Assembly (NCBI RefSeq): GCF_014195535.1
Contig: NZ_JACIBY010000005.1
Span: 468,922 to 532,921 of the forward strand
Reading direction: 5' to 3'
Origin: Runella defluvii
GTDB taxonomy: Bacteria; Bacteroidota; Bacteroidia; Cytophagales; Spirosomataceae
Length of the DNA stretch: 64,000 nucleotides
The first letter of the stretch is position 1; each line of letters starts with the position of its first letter. A model generated the notes under the pieces. That model saw only the letters and a list, made by a program, of their open reading frames with translations, was not told the origin of the DNA and did no database searches. This document shows, piece after piece, positions 8,907 to 19,600 of the stretch. Made by a program: the position numbers and the translations under genes.

Positions 8907-8957
8907 GGTGTTTAAAGATTAAAAAAATTAAAATTTAAACACCTATCCTATTTTTTC
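8907..8957 (+). terminator. Probable hisA terminator
   Basis: GGTGTTTAAA (8907-8916) pairs with TTTAAACACC (8934-8943) around an A-rich 17-nt loop and is followed by a T-rich stretch (8949-8957). The loop is large, so efficiency is uncertain. Confidence 0.5.
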
Positions 8958-9056
8958 TTTGATTAGTGTAATACCGACATTTATTCTGACTTCTTCTGAA
9001 TAGTCGAAATTTAATTTGGTGTTACGATTACACTTTAAAAAAAATTTGGCAAACGC

Positions 9057-9088
9057 TTGCACAATATTTTTTTTATCATTTATCTTTG
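9057..9088 (+). promoter_or_regulatory. Bacteroidota-type promoter for the ECF sigma gene
   Basis: TTG (9057-9059) is followed after 21 bp by TATCTTTG (9081-9088), a perfect TAnnTTTG -7 box. The predicted transcript would carry a leader of roughly 90 nt before the ATG at 9187. Confidence 0.6.
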
Positions 9089-9186
9089 GCACAAGAATAA
9101 GACGCAAAATAAATTTCTTCATTAAAATTAAAAGGGGGACATACTATCGAAACAACGCTTTACGTTAACTAATTGTACATAAAAAA

Positions 9187-9786
9187 ATGGAAAAGTACCA
9201 AGTTAGCGACAGTGAGCTTGTTTCATTGTACATCCAAGGCAGCGAGAAAGCCTTCGAAAAACTTGTTCAGCGTCACAAGTCAAAGATTTACACCACTATT
9301 TATTTGATTGTTAAAGATCAGTACGTAGCTGAGGATTTGATGCAAGATAGCTTCGTTAAAGCTGTGGATACCATCAAGTCTGGTAAGTATAACGATGAGG
9401 GCAAGTTTTTGCCGTGGATATTGAGAATTGCTCACAATTTGGCTATTGACCATTTTCGGCGTGATAAACGTTACCCGGAAGTAGTGTTTGAAGATGGAAG
9501 CAGTGTGTTCAATACCTTAGACTTTTCGGAAGACTCAATCGAGTCGCTCCAAATTCGTCAAGAAACACATGAACACCTCCGCGAACTGATTCAACGGTTA
9601 CCCGATCCTCAGCGTCAGGTGCTTATTATGCGCCATTACGAAGACATGAGTTTTCAGGAAATTGCCGATGCCACAGGAGTGAGTATCAACACGGCTTTGG
9701 GGAGAATGCGTTACGCGCTGATTAATTTGCGAAAGCAACTCAGCAACCGCGTTCCTATATATGATACAACTGTTTACCCCAGATGA
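9187..9786 (+). CDS. RNA polymerase ECF sigma factor
   Basis: This 199-residue sigma-70 family protein has only regions 2 and 4. Region 2 (about 20-90) contains DQYVAEDLMQDSFVKA and the DNA-melting segment FLPWILRIAHNLAIDHFRR. Region 4 (about 130-190) has LPDPQRQVLIMRHYEDMSFQEIAD followed by the recognition helix VSINTALGRMRYAL. It redirects RNA polymerase to its own promoters; the signal is not evident. There is no membrane anti-sigma gene beside it. Instead its last 26 bp overlap a small unknown gene. Its own promoter is of the primary-sigma type. Confidence 0.93.
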   Translation: MEKYQVSDSELVSLYIQGSEKAFEKLVQRHKSKIYTTIYLIVKDQYVAEDLMQDSFVKAVDTIKSGKYNDEGKFLPWILRIAHNLAIDHFRRDKRYPEVVFEDGSSVFNTLDFSEDSIESLQIRQETHEHLRELIQRLPDPQRQVLIMRHYEDMSFQEIADATGVSINTALGRMRYALINLRKQLSNRVPIYDTTVYPR

Positions 9787-10000
9787 TGTAATTCGGTATG
9801 TTTACGAAGAAACCACCGAAGACGAAAATGTGCTCATAGAAGATGCCCTTATCGGGGATCAAGAGTTATTAGAATTTTATCTCGATGCCCTTGAGATGAA
9901 AAGTCTGATGAACAAAATTGAACGAACGCCCTCAAACAGCGTTGTTTCCAATATTCTGGCGTATTCACAAAATTATAAGAGCAATCAATCGGTCGCCTAA
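9761..10000 (+). CDS. Small acidic protein overlapping the ECF sigma gene
   Basis: This 79-residue protein belongs to no family I recognise. It is acidic (TPDDVIRYVYEETTEDENVLIEDALIGDQ) and predicted mostly helical. It has no membrane segment and no His/Cys zinc motif of the usual anti-sigma type. The ATG at 9761 lies in another frame within the sigma gene, giving a 26-bp overlap and likely translational coupling. Being co-transcribed with a sigma factor and followed by a terminator, it could modulate the sigma factor. That is inference from position only. Confidence 0.7.
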   Translation: MIQLFTPDDVIRYVYEETTEDENVLIEDALIGDQELLEFYLDALEMKSLMNKIERTPSNSVVSNILAYSQNYKSNQSVA

Positions 10001-10023
10001 AGCTTCGGTTGATTGCTTTTTTT
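9980..10023. terminator. Intrinsic terminator after the sigma operon
   Basis: AGCAATCAA (9980-9988) pairs with TTGATTGCT (10009-10017), extended by four pairs including wobbles, then a run of T. The stem contains the stop codon of the small gene, and the T-run overlaps the plsC-like stop, so it may serve both convergent transcripts. Confidence 0.7.
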
Positions 10024-10747
10024 ATAGTTTGTGAGCGCCACGTAAGGCTCTATCAATGACCTCAAAGCAATTGTTTTTGAGCGTCATAACGTCTTCTTGC
10101 CCCAACCCAACTGTCACGAGTGGCTCGTGTACAATGGCTTTCATTGGATAACGAGATAGCCGAATGGGTGTCTCATCAGGCAAGATTTTATAGTTGGTCA
10201 GCAAGGTGACAGGTACTACTGGCACTTGCTGCTGAATGGCCATCTTAAATGCCCCGTCCACAAACGAGTGCATTTGAGGTGGCTTTTTTGTTTTTATTCC
10301 TCCTTCAGGATAAATCACAATGCTTCTCCCCTTGGCCAGTGTTTTTAGAGCCCGACTTAACGACCCTACGCGGCTTTGGCTGTTTTCGCGGTTGACCTGG
10401 ATATGAAGTTTTTGAAACATATAGCCAAACAACGGAATATTTTTAACCCCATGTTTGCCGACGAAAGCAAAGTAGTTCTCAAGAATCACCCCCATAACCG
10501 CAATGTCAAGGTATGAAAAGTGATTGGCGCAAAACACGTATGCTTGCGCAGGGTCGGGACGAAATTGATACTCTACTTCAATTTTAATCCCCGCCAAGGG
10601 AAAAAACAGTTTACCCCACAATCGGTTTAACCAATGGGCGTACGGTTTCCACGCTTCCCGTTGAAGACAAATAAACATCAAAGGAAACAGCAACAAGAAA
10701 ATCAGCATAAGCCAGAAAACACACCAAATGGTATAGAGTAGCTTCAT
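10022..10747 (-). CDS. 1-acyl-sn-glycerol-3-phosphate acyltransferase (PlsC-like)
   Basis: Transfers an acyl chain to lysophosphatidate in phospholipid synthesis, or acts on a related lipid. The 241-residue protein has a strong N-terminal membrane segment (about 5-28). The catalytic HX4D motif is NHFSYLD (His76, Asp81), followed by the substrate loop GKHGVKNIPLFG and YPEGGIKTKK. The ATG at 10747 precedes the hydrophobic anchor directly. It is divergent from the dehydrogenase gene and convergent with the sigma operon. Which PlsC paralogue it is cannot be decided. Confidence 0.88.
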   Translation of the reverse strand: MKLLYTIWCVFWLMLIFLLLFPLMFICLQREAWKPYAHWLNRLWGKLFFPLAGIKIEVEYQFRPDPAQAYVFCANHFSYLDIAVMGVILENYFAFVGKHGVKNIPLFGYMFQKLHIQVNRENSQSRVGSLSRALKTLAKGRSIVIYPEGGIKTKKPPQMHSFVDGAFKMAIQQQVPVVPVTLLTNYKILPDETPIRLSRYPMKAIVHEPLVTVGLGQEDVMTLKNNCFEVIDRALRGAHKL

Positions 10748-10817
10748 AAAAATAAATTGACGAATATTGAACCGTAAAATTAGATTTTATTCCGTACCCA
10801 TTAACCTAAAAACTCTT

Positions 10818-11789
10818 ATGAAACGAGTCGTATTCCAACATTTTGGAAAACCTGCCGACATTCTTCACGTTGAAGAAGTGCAACCACTCACCCCTGGCCC
10901 CGACGAGGTACTGATTCGGGTATTGGCAAGCCCCATCAACCCTTCCGATATTATGTTTGTCCAAAACCTATATGGTATTCGGCCTCAGTTACCCTCAGGC
11001 GCAGGATTTGAGGGAGTTGGGGTGATTGAACAAGCAGGAACCAATGTGAAACTTAGCACTGGTACGCGCGTGAGTTTTACGGCGATTGGCGCGTGGAGCG
11101 AGTACGTTTTAACCAACTACCGCACCCTCATTCCCGTACCCGAGGCCATGTCGGACGAGGTGGCTGCCCAACTTTTTGTCAACCCATTCACGGCCGTTGC
11201 AATGGTGGAAGAATCGGGCGTAAAAGCGGGCGAATGGCTCATGATTACGGCCTGTGCTTCTGCGTTGGGCAAAATGGTGATTCAAATTTGTAAAATGAGG
11301 GGCATCAAAACCATCGGAACGGTACGCCGCAATAACCTCAACGAAGAGCTAAAAGCCCTTGGCCTCGACCAAATTATCAATACTGAAGAAGAAAACGTTC
11401 CGAAAAAAGTCCAGCAAATCACCAATCACGAAGGTGTACGCGCCGTATTGGAGTGCGTCGGTGGACATACCGCCAGCGAAGCCCTCAAATGTATGGGCCG
11501 AGGGGGTGTGATGCTGGTATATGGGTTGATGAGTTTGCAAGACCCTAGCATCAATTTTGGGCTGATGATTTTCCGCGAGCTTGTGGTCAAAGGTTTTTGG
11601 CTGACCGACTGGATGAAGCGCACCGACGCTACCACTCGCCACCGCGTTGCTGGAGAAGTGATTGAGTTGCTTGCCACGGGAAAAGTGCAGATGCCGATTG
11701 AAGCCACTTATTCATTGGACGAGGTGGCCAAAGCCGTTACCCACGCCGAAGCGCACGGGCGTTGGGGAAAAGTATTGATAAAGCCTTAA
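10818..11789 (+). CDS. Zinc-independent MDR alcohol dehydrogenase / quinone oxidoreductase-like
   Basis: This 324-residue medium-chain dehydrogenase/reductase has an N-terminal GroES-like domain (about 1-115; SPINPSDIMF, GFEGVGVIE) and a Rossmann domain whose NAD(P) loop region is ACASALGKMVIQICK (about 140-155). The structural-zinc Cys cluster is absent, which fits the quinone reductase/2-enoyl reductase (MECR-like) branch. The ATG at 10818 starts the conserved KRVVFQHFGKP strand; the longer reading from a TTG at 10767 lacks family support. The substrate is not deducible. Confidence 0.87.
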   Translation: MKRVVFQHFGKPADILHVEEVQPLTPGPDEVLIRVLASPINPSDIMFVQNLYGIRPQLPSGAGFEGVGVIEQAGTNVKLSTGTRVSFTAIGAWSEYVLTNYRTLIPVPEAMSDEVAAQLFVNPFTAVAMVEESGVKAGEWLMITACASALGKMVIQICKMRGIKTIGTVRRNNLNEELKALGLDQIINTEEENVPKKVQQITNHEGVRAVLECVGGHTASEALKCMGRGGVMLVYGLMSLQDPSINFGLMIFRELVVKGFWLTDWMKRTDATTRHRVAGEVIELLATGKVQMPIEATYSLDEVAKAVTHAEAHGRWGKVLIKP

Positions 11790-11828
11790 AAGAATGTGTT
11801 GAATCTTCATTTCGTTGGCAAAGAATTT

Positions 11829-11881
11829 TATAGTAACAAAAATCAATTTTTTATCAAAAAAATTCTATTTTTGTTACTATA
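11829..11881. promoter_or_regulatory. Perfect 15-bp inverted repeat upstream of the acyl-CoA synthetase gene
   Basis: TATAGTAACAAAAAT (11829-11843) and ATTTTTGTTACTATA (11867-11881) are exact reverse complements 23 bp apart, 20 bp before the ATG. The right arm overlaps a -7-like TATTTTTG (11866-11873). The placement suits a repressor operator or a leader hairpin; no regulator is adjacent. Confidence 0.5.
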
Positions 11882-11901
11882 CCTAAATCGACTAACCAAC
11901 G

Positions 11902-13578
11902 ATGAAAGCCACCAACTCACCAACGCCAATCACTACCTTTGTTGACAATTTATACCATTGGGAAAAAGAACGTCCTCATCAAGTCTATCTTCGTCAGCCC
12001 TTTGGGGATAGTTTCAGAGATTATACATGGAAAGAAGTCGGGGATCAAGTACGGCGGGTTTCGGCCTACTTGCGCTCGCTCAACCTACCACCCCAAAGCA
12101 ACATCGGGCTGGTTTCCAAAAACTGTGCCGAATGGATTATTGCCGATTTAGCGATTATGGTGGCAGGCCACGTTTCGGTCCCTTTTTATGCCACCCTTAC
12201 CGCCGACCAGCTTCAGCAAGTGCTCACCCACAGTGGTTGTTCGGTTTTGTTTGTGGGTAAGCTCGACGATTGGTCAGGAATGAAAAAAGGGGTTTCTTCC
12301 GCTATTAAATGTATATCGTTTCCCACTTATAATCCTGACGCTGAACACATTCAGTGGAATGACATTTTGGCCAACCACGCCCCTATTTCCGACAATCCCA
12401 CGCCTCAACCTGATGACTTGTTTTCAATCATTTATACTTCGGGGACTACAGGAAACCCCAAAGGAGTGATGGTGACGCACCGAGCGGTATCAGAGGCCGT
12501 TGGCCGAACTAAGGACATTCTTCGGTACGATGTACCTAATCCTCGTTTTTTTTCCTATTTACCTTTGTGTCACATTGCAGAGCGAAACATTATAGAAGCG
12601 ACAAGTTTGGGTACGGGCGGAACGGTTTATTTTGCCGAATCGCTTGATACTTTTGCCAAAAACTTAGCAGCGGCGAGCCCAGCCCATTTTTTGGCGGTAC
12701 CCCGTATTTGGACCAAATTTCAGTTGGGTATTTTGGCCAAAATGCCGCAGAAAAAACTAGATATGCTGCTCAAAATCCCAGTATTGAGTGGTATTGTCAA
12801 GAAAAAAATCAGGAAAGGGCTTGGGCTCAATGAAGCTCAGTTGGTGCTTACGGGTGCGGCACCGATGCCAATTTCCTTGATTCGTTGGTTTAGGCGGTTG
12901 GGAATTACCATTCAGGAAGCCTACGGGATGACCGAAAACTTAGGGGCGGTGTGCATGATGCCCCACGATAACCCCAAAGATGGGAGTGTAGGAAAAATTT
13001 ACCCAGGCATGGAGGTCGTCATTGCGGAAGGTACGGGCGAAATTCTAACTCGTTCGCCTTGGAATATGCTGGGTTATTACCGTGAACCGTCCCTCACGGC
13101 CGACACCATTGACTCAGAAGGATGGATTCATACGGGCGATGTGGGCGAAGTCGATGAAGATGGATACCTCAAAATTACGGGTCGGGTCAAAGAAATGTAT
13201 AAAACGTCGAAGGGAGAATATGTAGCACCTTCACAGATAGAATTTGGCTTTGCCGACAACAAAATGATTGAGCAAATTTGTGTTGTAGGACAAAACTTAC
13301 CGCAGCCCATTGCCCTCGTTGTTTTATCAGAAATGGCCCAAAAATTTGACAAAGACACCATTAATCAAAGCCTAAATTCAACCCTTTCTGACCTCAATCC
13401 TCGCCTAAAAACATACGAAAGAGTGCAAAAAATAGTCATCATAAAGGGCACTTGGACGGTCGATAATAATATGCTTACTCCCACAATGAAGACAAAAAGA
13501 AACGTTATTGAAAAAAATTATGCCCCAATGATGGAGCCTTGGTACGAAACCAAAGAAAGTATAATTTGGGAATCATAA
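11902..13578 (+). CDS. Long-chain acyl-CoA synthetase (AMP-forming)
   Basis: Activates fatty acids to acyl-CoA via acyl-AMP. The 558-residue ANL-superfamily enzyme has the P-loop IIYTSGTTGNPKGVMVTH (about 176-193), the A5 motif QEAYGMTEN, the adenylate-binding WIHTGDVGEVDEDGYLKITGR (about 410-430) and a C-terminal domain beginning near GRVKEMYKTSKGEYVAP. The fold and length match the FACL/FadD group of Bacteroidota. It stands alone, preceded by a 15-bp inverted repeat that could regulate it, and followed 65 bp later by the giant gene. Confidence 0.9.
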   Translation: MKATNSPTPITTFVDNLYHWEKERPHQVYLRQPFGDSFRDYTWKEVGDQVRRVSAYLRSLNLPPQSNIGLVSKNCAEWIIADLAIMVAGHVSVPFYATLTADQLQQVLTHSGCSVLFVGKLDDWSGMKKGVSSAIKCISFPTYNPDAEHIQWNDILANHAPISDNPTPQPDDLFSIIYTSGTTGNPKGVMVTHRAVSEAVGRTKDILRYDVPNPRFFSYLPLCHIAERNIIEATSLGTGGTVYFAESLDTFAKNLAAASPAHFLAVPRIWTKFQLGILAKMPQKKLDMLLKIPVLSGIVKKKIRKGLGLNEAQLVLTGAAPMPISLIRWFRRLGITIQEAYGMTENLGAVCMMPHDNPKDGSVGKIYPGMEVVIAEGTGEILTRSPWNMLGYYREPSLTADTIDSEGWIHTGDVGEVDEDGYLKITGRVKEMYKTSKGEYVAPSQIEFGFADNKMIEQICVVGQNLPQPIALVVLSEMAQKFDKDTINQSLNSTLSDLNPRLKTYERVQKIVIIKGTWTVDNNMLTPTMKTKRNVIEKNYAPMMEPWYETKESIIWES

Positions 13579-13643
13579 CAGAGTACTCTACTAAATGGCA
13601 CGATTTTGGCTAAGTCTGAGATAGGCTTAGTCAACTCGTGTGA

Positions 13644-16600
13644 ATGTTTCATAGAATCAAAACGTTAGTAACGGCATTTTCTGTTCTTTCGGCCTTGTTA
13701 TTGGGCTCGATACGCTACAGTTTTGCCCAAACTTGCACAGGAAGCCTTGGTGACCCAGTAGTAAACATCACGTTTGGCACAGGAACAGGCTATACCACCT
13801 TGCCAACTTCGGCCACAGGAGCTAGTACCACTTATACTCAACAAACCAACTCATGCCCTAATGACGGCAACTACACCGTCACGAACAGTACTTTTTCTTG
13901 TTTTAGCAATTCTTGGTTTGATGTAGCCGAAGACCACACCCCTGGTGACGTCAACGGTCGGATGGCTATTTACAATGCTTCTTACACAATCGGCGAGTTT
14001 TACCGCCAAACCATCAGTGGACTTTGTGGAAACACTACTTACGAATTTGCGGGCTGGATTGCCAACTTACTTAGACCATCAGCCTGTAGCGGTGGCGGAA
14101 TAGACCCCAATCTTACCTTCCGCATCGAGTCTCTTTCGGGTACACTTCTCGGCTCTTATAGCACAGGAAATATCCCAGAATCGTCTTCACTCACCTGGAA
14201 ACAGTACGGGTTTGTTTTTACAACCCCTGCCAGCCAAACCCAGGTTGTTTTAAAAATCATTAACAATGCCGCAGGTGGATGCGGAAACGACCTACTTCTT
14301 GATGACATTACGTTCCGTCCTTGTGGCCCCACTATTTCTGTATCGGCCAATGTGCCTAGTATCTGTGAAGGCGGCAATGTAAGCCTAAGTGGCTCTATTT
14401 CACCAGGCTATAACAATCCACAATTTCAGTGGCAACAAAGCAGCGACAATGGAAGCACTTGGACGGATATTGCGGGAGCTACTTCGCTCAATACCTCCGT
14501 TTCTTCGGCACCTGCTGGAACAAAATATCGACTACTAGCCGCAGAACAAGGTAATATTAGCATTGGGTATTGCCGCATCGCCTCCAACCCAGTTGCGCTT
14601 ACGGTATATGCTATCCCGAAAGTAACATTACCTACGGCTTCGGGAACACCGCTTCAATACTGTGCTGGCACTTCTGTTGATTTAACAGATTTTACTTCGA
14701 CCCCAGCCTCTACCTTCAGTTGGCAACTCAACAACACCGCCATCGGGCTGAGTTCTGGCAGTGGTACGGGTCAAGTTCCCGTATTTACGGCTACCAATGC
14801 CACGAACTCCCCCATTACGGGTACGTTTACCGTTACGGGTTCGGCCAATGGCTGTATAAGTCAAGCACAAACCTTTTCGGTTGTTATCAACCCCAAACCT
14901 TCCGTCAACTTGGGGGTTGACCAAGCCATTTGCGCGGGTGGCTCGGCTACAATCACAGCCGCAGCCAGCGGAGGAACTCCCAATTACAGTTACAGTTGGA
15001 GCAATGGCGCGAACAACAGCGCCAGCCAAACCGTTTCGCCGAGTTCAACGACTATCTATACTGTCACAGTCACCGATACCAAAGGCTGTACAGCCACCGA
15101 CGACATCAAAATAACGGTAAATGCCCTTCCGAACATTACTAGTCTCACCAAAACAGACGCCATTTGTTTTGGTCAAGCTAACGGAACCATCACCGTCACT
15201 GCCACGGGTGCATCCCCGTTACAGTACCAACTCAACAATGGTGCTTTTCAAAGCCAAAACGTTTTCAATGCCGTTGCTGCTGGCACCTATAATGTCACGG
15301 TAAAAGACGGGAACGGCTGTACGACCACCAAAAATATCAACGTCAATCAACCCAATCCCATGACCGCGTCTGTGACGGTCAAGAACGTGAGTTGTTTTGA
15401 CGGGACAGACGGTGCCATTACCGTCGATGTCAACGGCGGAACATCGCCTTATTCTTATACTTGGTCAGATGGCAGTACGGGAGGCAGTAGCATTGTAGGA
15501 CGCCCCGCTGGAAATTACACCGTCACCGTCACCGATGGTAAAGGCTGTACGACCACCGCCACAGCTACCATTACCCAGCCCATCCAGATAAGCATTACTG
15601 CCAACCTCACCCACGTCACCTGCAACGGAGGCGCTAATGGGAAAGTGGATATCACCGCCACGAGTATTACCTCCATTAAAAGTTACGAATGGAAAAACAG
15701 TGGAGGAACAATCATTGCAACCACAGAAGACGTTGCTAATCTTGCCGCAGGAACCTATACCGTGACAGTCACTGATAATGACAACTGTAAGGTTTCAGCA
15801 AGTTATACCATTACCCAACCTACGGCCATTTCAGCCACGGCTACGCCTACCATTGCAACCTGTTTTGGGGGAAATGATGGGAAAATTAGCCTAACCGCCA
15901 GTGGCGGAACGGGCGGCTTGGTGTATGCCCTTTGTAGCGGAAGTAACTGTACGTCTTTTGGCGCGACCCAAACCAGTAATCAGTTCTCTGGCCTTACCGC
16001 AGGCACTTACCGCGTGCGTGTTACCGATACCAACGGCTGTAGTACCACTACCCCCGACGTTGTGGTGGGTCAAGCAGCGCAGCTTACCGCATCCGCTTCC
16101 AATACCTCCCCTGCTTGTGTAGGCGGTAGCGTTATTTTGTCAGCTGCAAACGCAGGAGCAGGCGTAAATTACGAGTGGAAAAACGCCAGTGGAGCTATTG
16201 TGGCTACTGCCCAGCAGTTTACCCTGTCAAATGTTCAATTGGCACAGGCAGGTACCTACACGCTTCGCGTATATAATGCCAATAATTGCCAAAATACCAC
16301 CACTACTTTGGTCAAAGTAAATCCCACGCCTGATGTAAATGCTGGTGCTGACCAAACTATTTGCGAAGGGACAGCTGTCACCTTGAATGCCACGACGGTA
16401 GGCGGAACAACACCTTATACGTATAGTTGGGACAATGGTTTGGGAACAGGAGCAGCGAAAACCGTTAGCCCTACGACTACCACAAGCTACATTGTCAGCC
16501 TAAGCGATGCCAATGGCTGTACAGACCGCGACACCGTCACAATAACAGTCATTCCTAAACCTCAACTTTTTACCTTAACCGCGCCAAGTGATTTGACCAT

Positions 16601-19600
16601 TTGTGCGGGAGTGAACGGCATCCCATTGACCCTAAGCGGCTCGCAAACGGGTGTTTTGTACGAGCTTGTTCGCAATACCGTCAATATAGGACAGGGGAAA
16701 ATGGGGACAGGTTCGGCCTTGTCAATGGGCAATTATTTTGGAGGAACGTACCAAGTAAAAGCAAGCACAACCACCAACCCAGCGTGTTCGGTGATGATGA
16801 ATGGTAGTATTACGGTCAACGAACTGCCGCCCATCTCTGGCGAACTACAAGCGCTCGATGATACCGTCTGCGTTGGAGAATACATGTTATATACTGCTGT
16901 AGCATCAGGAGGTAGCGGCACAGGTTATACTTATACGTGGCAAGACGGCCAAACGGGCAATCCTCGTTCTTTTACCACCAACGATTATTTATTGGTAGAA
17001 GTGGTCATCACCGACAGCCGAGGATGTACCCTTAAACGCGCCGCCGATTTACGCATTGCTCCTCCTGTTACGGTTAATCTATCAGCCACTCCAACGCCCA
17101 TTTGTGCGGGACAACCTGTCACACTTACGGCTAGTGCTACGGGGGGCGCAAGTACGCTTACCTACGAGTGGGAAAACGGCAGTACCGCAACCACGCGCAC
17201 GGTGAATCCTGCAACTACTACAACATACAGCATCAAAGTAACCGATAGCCGCGAAGGTTGTGTTGAACAAAAAAACACAACAGTAACGGTTTTCCCTCAA
17301 CCCCAACTTTATAACGTCACTGGTGGAGGTGCTTACTGTGCAGGAAGTCCAGGCGTATCTGTAGGTCTGAGTGGTTCAGAAACAGGTTTTTTATACCAAC
17401 TAAAACGAAACGGACAAAATGTAGGTACTGCGGTTTCAGGTACGGGTGCTGCCCTGAATTTTGGCCCACAAACACCCACAGGAACCTACACCGTGGAGGC
17501 GCGTTCAACAACCTCTCCCGTTTGTGCTGCCACGATGAATGGCAATGTCGTTATTTCCATCAAAACCAAACCTGAGATTTCGGCTTCAGTAGCGCCCAAT
17601 CCCGTTTGCGCAGGACAACCTGTTAGTTTTACAACGACCTCGACCATCGCCAACGCTACCTACACTTGGACGGGACCAAACGGTTTTACCAGTACTGACC
17701 AAAACCCAGCCATTGCCAGCGCCACCACCTCAAATACAGGAACTTACACCGTTATTGCAACAACCGCCGAAGGTTGTTCTGATACAGCTTCTGTTTCTTT
17801 AACGGTAAATCCGTCGCCGATAGCCAGTATTACTGGGCCGAGTAATTTGTGTATCAACAACTCAATTACCCTCAATGGTAATCCAAACGGAGGTACCACT
17901 CCTTATACACACACGTGGCTAATTACATCAGGGGCTAGTTTATTAACCCTAACCAATAATAACAATGGTACGGCCAACATTACCCCAACTGGCACAGGTG
18001 TCGCTACGACTTCTTACCGAGTCACCGACGCCAACGGTTGCCAGTCACCCGTTGTTACCTATAGTTTAGGCATCAATGCAGCGCTACCAACGGCCACCGT
18101 GTCGGCAGGAGCGCCTGCCAACTTTACTTCTTTGGTAGGTGTACGTTACCGTTCATTTGGTTTGCCCTCCGAAAAAGAGTTATACGTAGGAATCCCAGAT
18201 TTAGGCATCGCCCCACCCCGCCGAGCCCAAACGGATGCCAGCTGGCGTTCGGGCAACAACGACGTTACCTTTGAATATGACCCTGCCACCGATGTACTCA
18301 AAGCAAGCATTGTCAACAGTGCCGGTACATTTACGCTTACGTACCCCAACGTAGCGGCGGCTATAAATACGTATCGTTCGGGACAAAATAGCTGTGCCAT
18401 GAACGTCATGCAGCTGGTAGTAGGTAGTCAAAATGAACCTACAGGAAGTGTAGCTTTTACCAACGTAGTGCTCAACGGGAACGCCGTTGGCAACTTTAGT
18501 GGCGCAGGTCTTAGCAGTTGGACCATCAGAAACGTGGACTTTGGGATGGGTTTCAAACTTTCAGGAACCATCGTGCTGACAGGTACTCAACCAACTTCAG
18601 CAGAAAGCAACAAAGTAGAGATTTTGGTAGGCAATGATCAAACACCGTTGGTCTTTGGCTGTATGTCGGCCAACGAAGTTTGCGAAGGGCAAAAAAGCAC
18701 CGTTGCCTTCTCTGGATTACGTCCCAATACTACCTTTAATTTAAAATATTCGATTGGTGCTACCAATAACCTAACCGCCTCCGTCACCACCGATGCCCAA
18801 GGCAATGCCTCATTCCAAACGGCAACCTTGACATTAAGCCAGAACGGGGCCTTGCTACGCATCGACAGCGTTCAACGTGCCGTAGGTGGCGCTTGTTTTC
18901 TTCCCATTGCCTCTAACAATACCACGGTATTGGCAGTCAATCCCAACCCTGTTGTTGCCATCACTACCACTGACAATTCGGGCATTGCCAACAATGACGC
19001 TATTCTTTGCGAAGGCGCTTCGACAACCCTAACTGCCTCAGGCGGTGGAACGTACCTCTGGAATACGGGCGCTTCTACTTCGTCTATCACCGTTTCTCCT
19101 GCCACCTCAACCAGTTATTCCGTAACGGTCACGAGCAATAAAGGTTGTCAAACGGTCAAAAACCAACTCATTACGGTTTATCCTAAACCCCAACCGACAG
19201 CCGCCAACAGTGGGCCTGTGTGTATAGGTGAGAAAATTACGTTTAACGCTTCGGGCGGTACGGCGTATCAATGGACAAATGCGGCCAATAGCGTTGTTTC
19301 AACGGCGGCGAGTTTTTCTTTCGACCCCGCAACGCTTGCGCAATCGGGTATTTATACGGTCAAAGTCACCGACGTAAACGGTTGTAGCCAAACCACTACC
19401 ACGGAGGCAGTCATCAAAGACCGCCCCATTGCCCAAGCCACTTCTAATAGTCCAAAATGCGCTGGTCAAACCCTCATGCTCTCTGCGGCAGATGCGGGGG
19501 CAGGAGCTACCTATGCTTGGTCGGGGCCTAATGGCTTCAGTCGAACCAACGAGCAAAACCCAATCATCACCCTTGCCCAACCCCAACACAGCGGCACGTA

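Larger units (their letters stand above)
8872..9186. other. Intergenic region with hairpin and promoter
   Basis: This 315-bp AT-rich gap between hisA and the sigma gene contains the hisA 3' hairpin, the sigma-gene promoter and about 90 bp of leader. I see no ORF or RNA gene in it. Confidence 0.6.
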
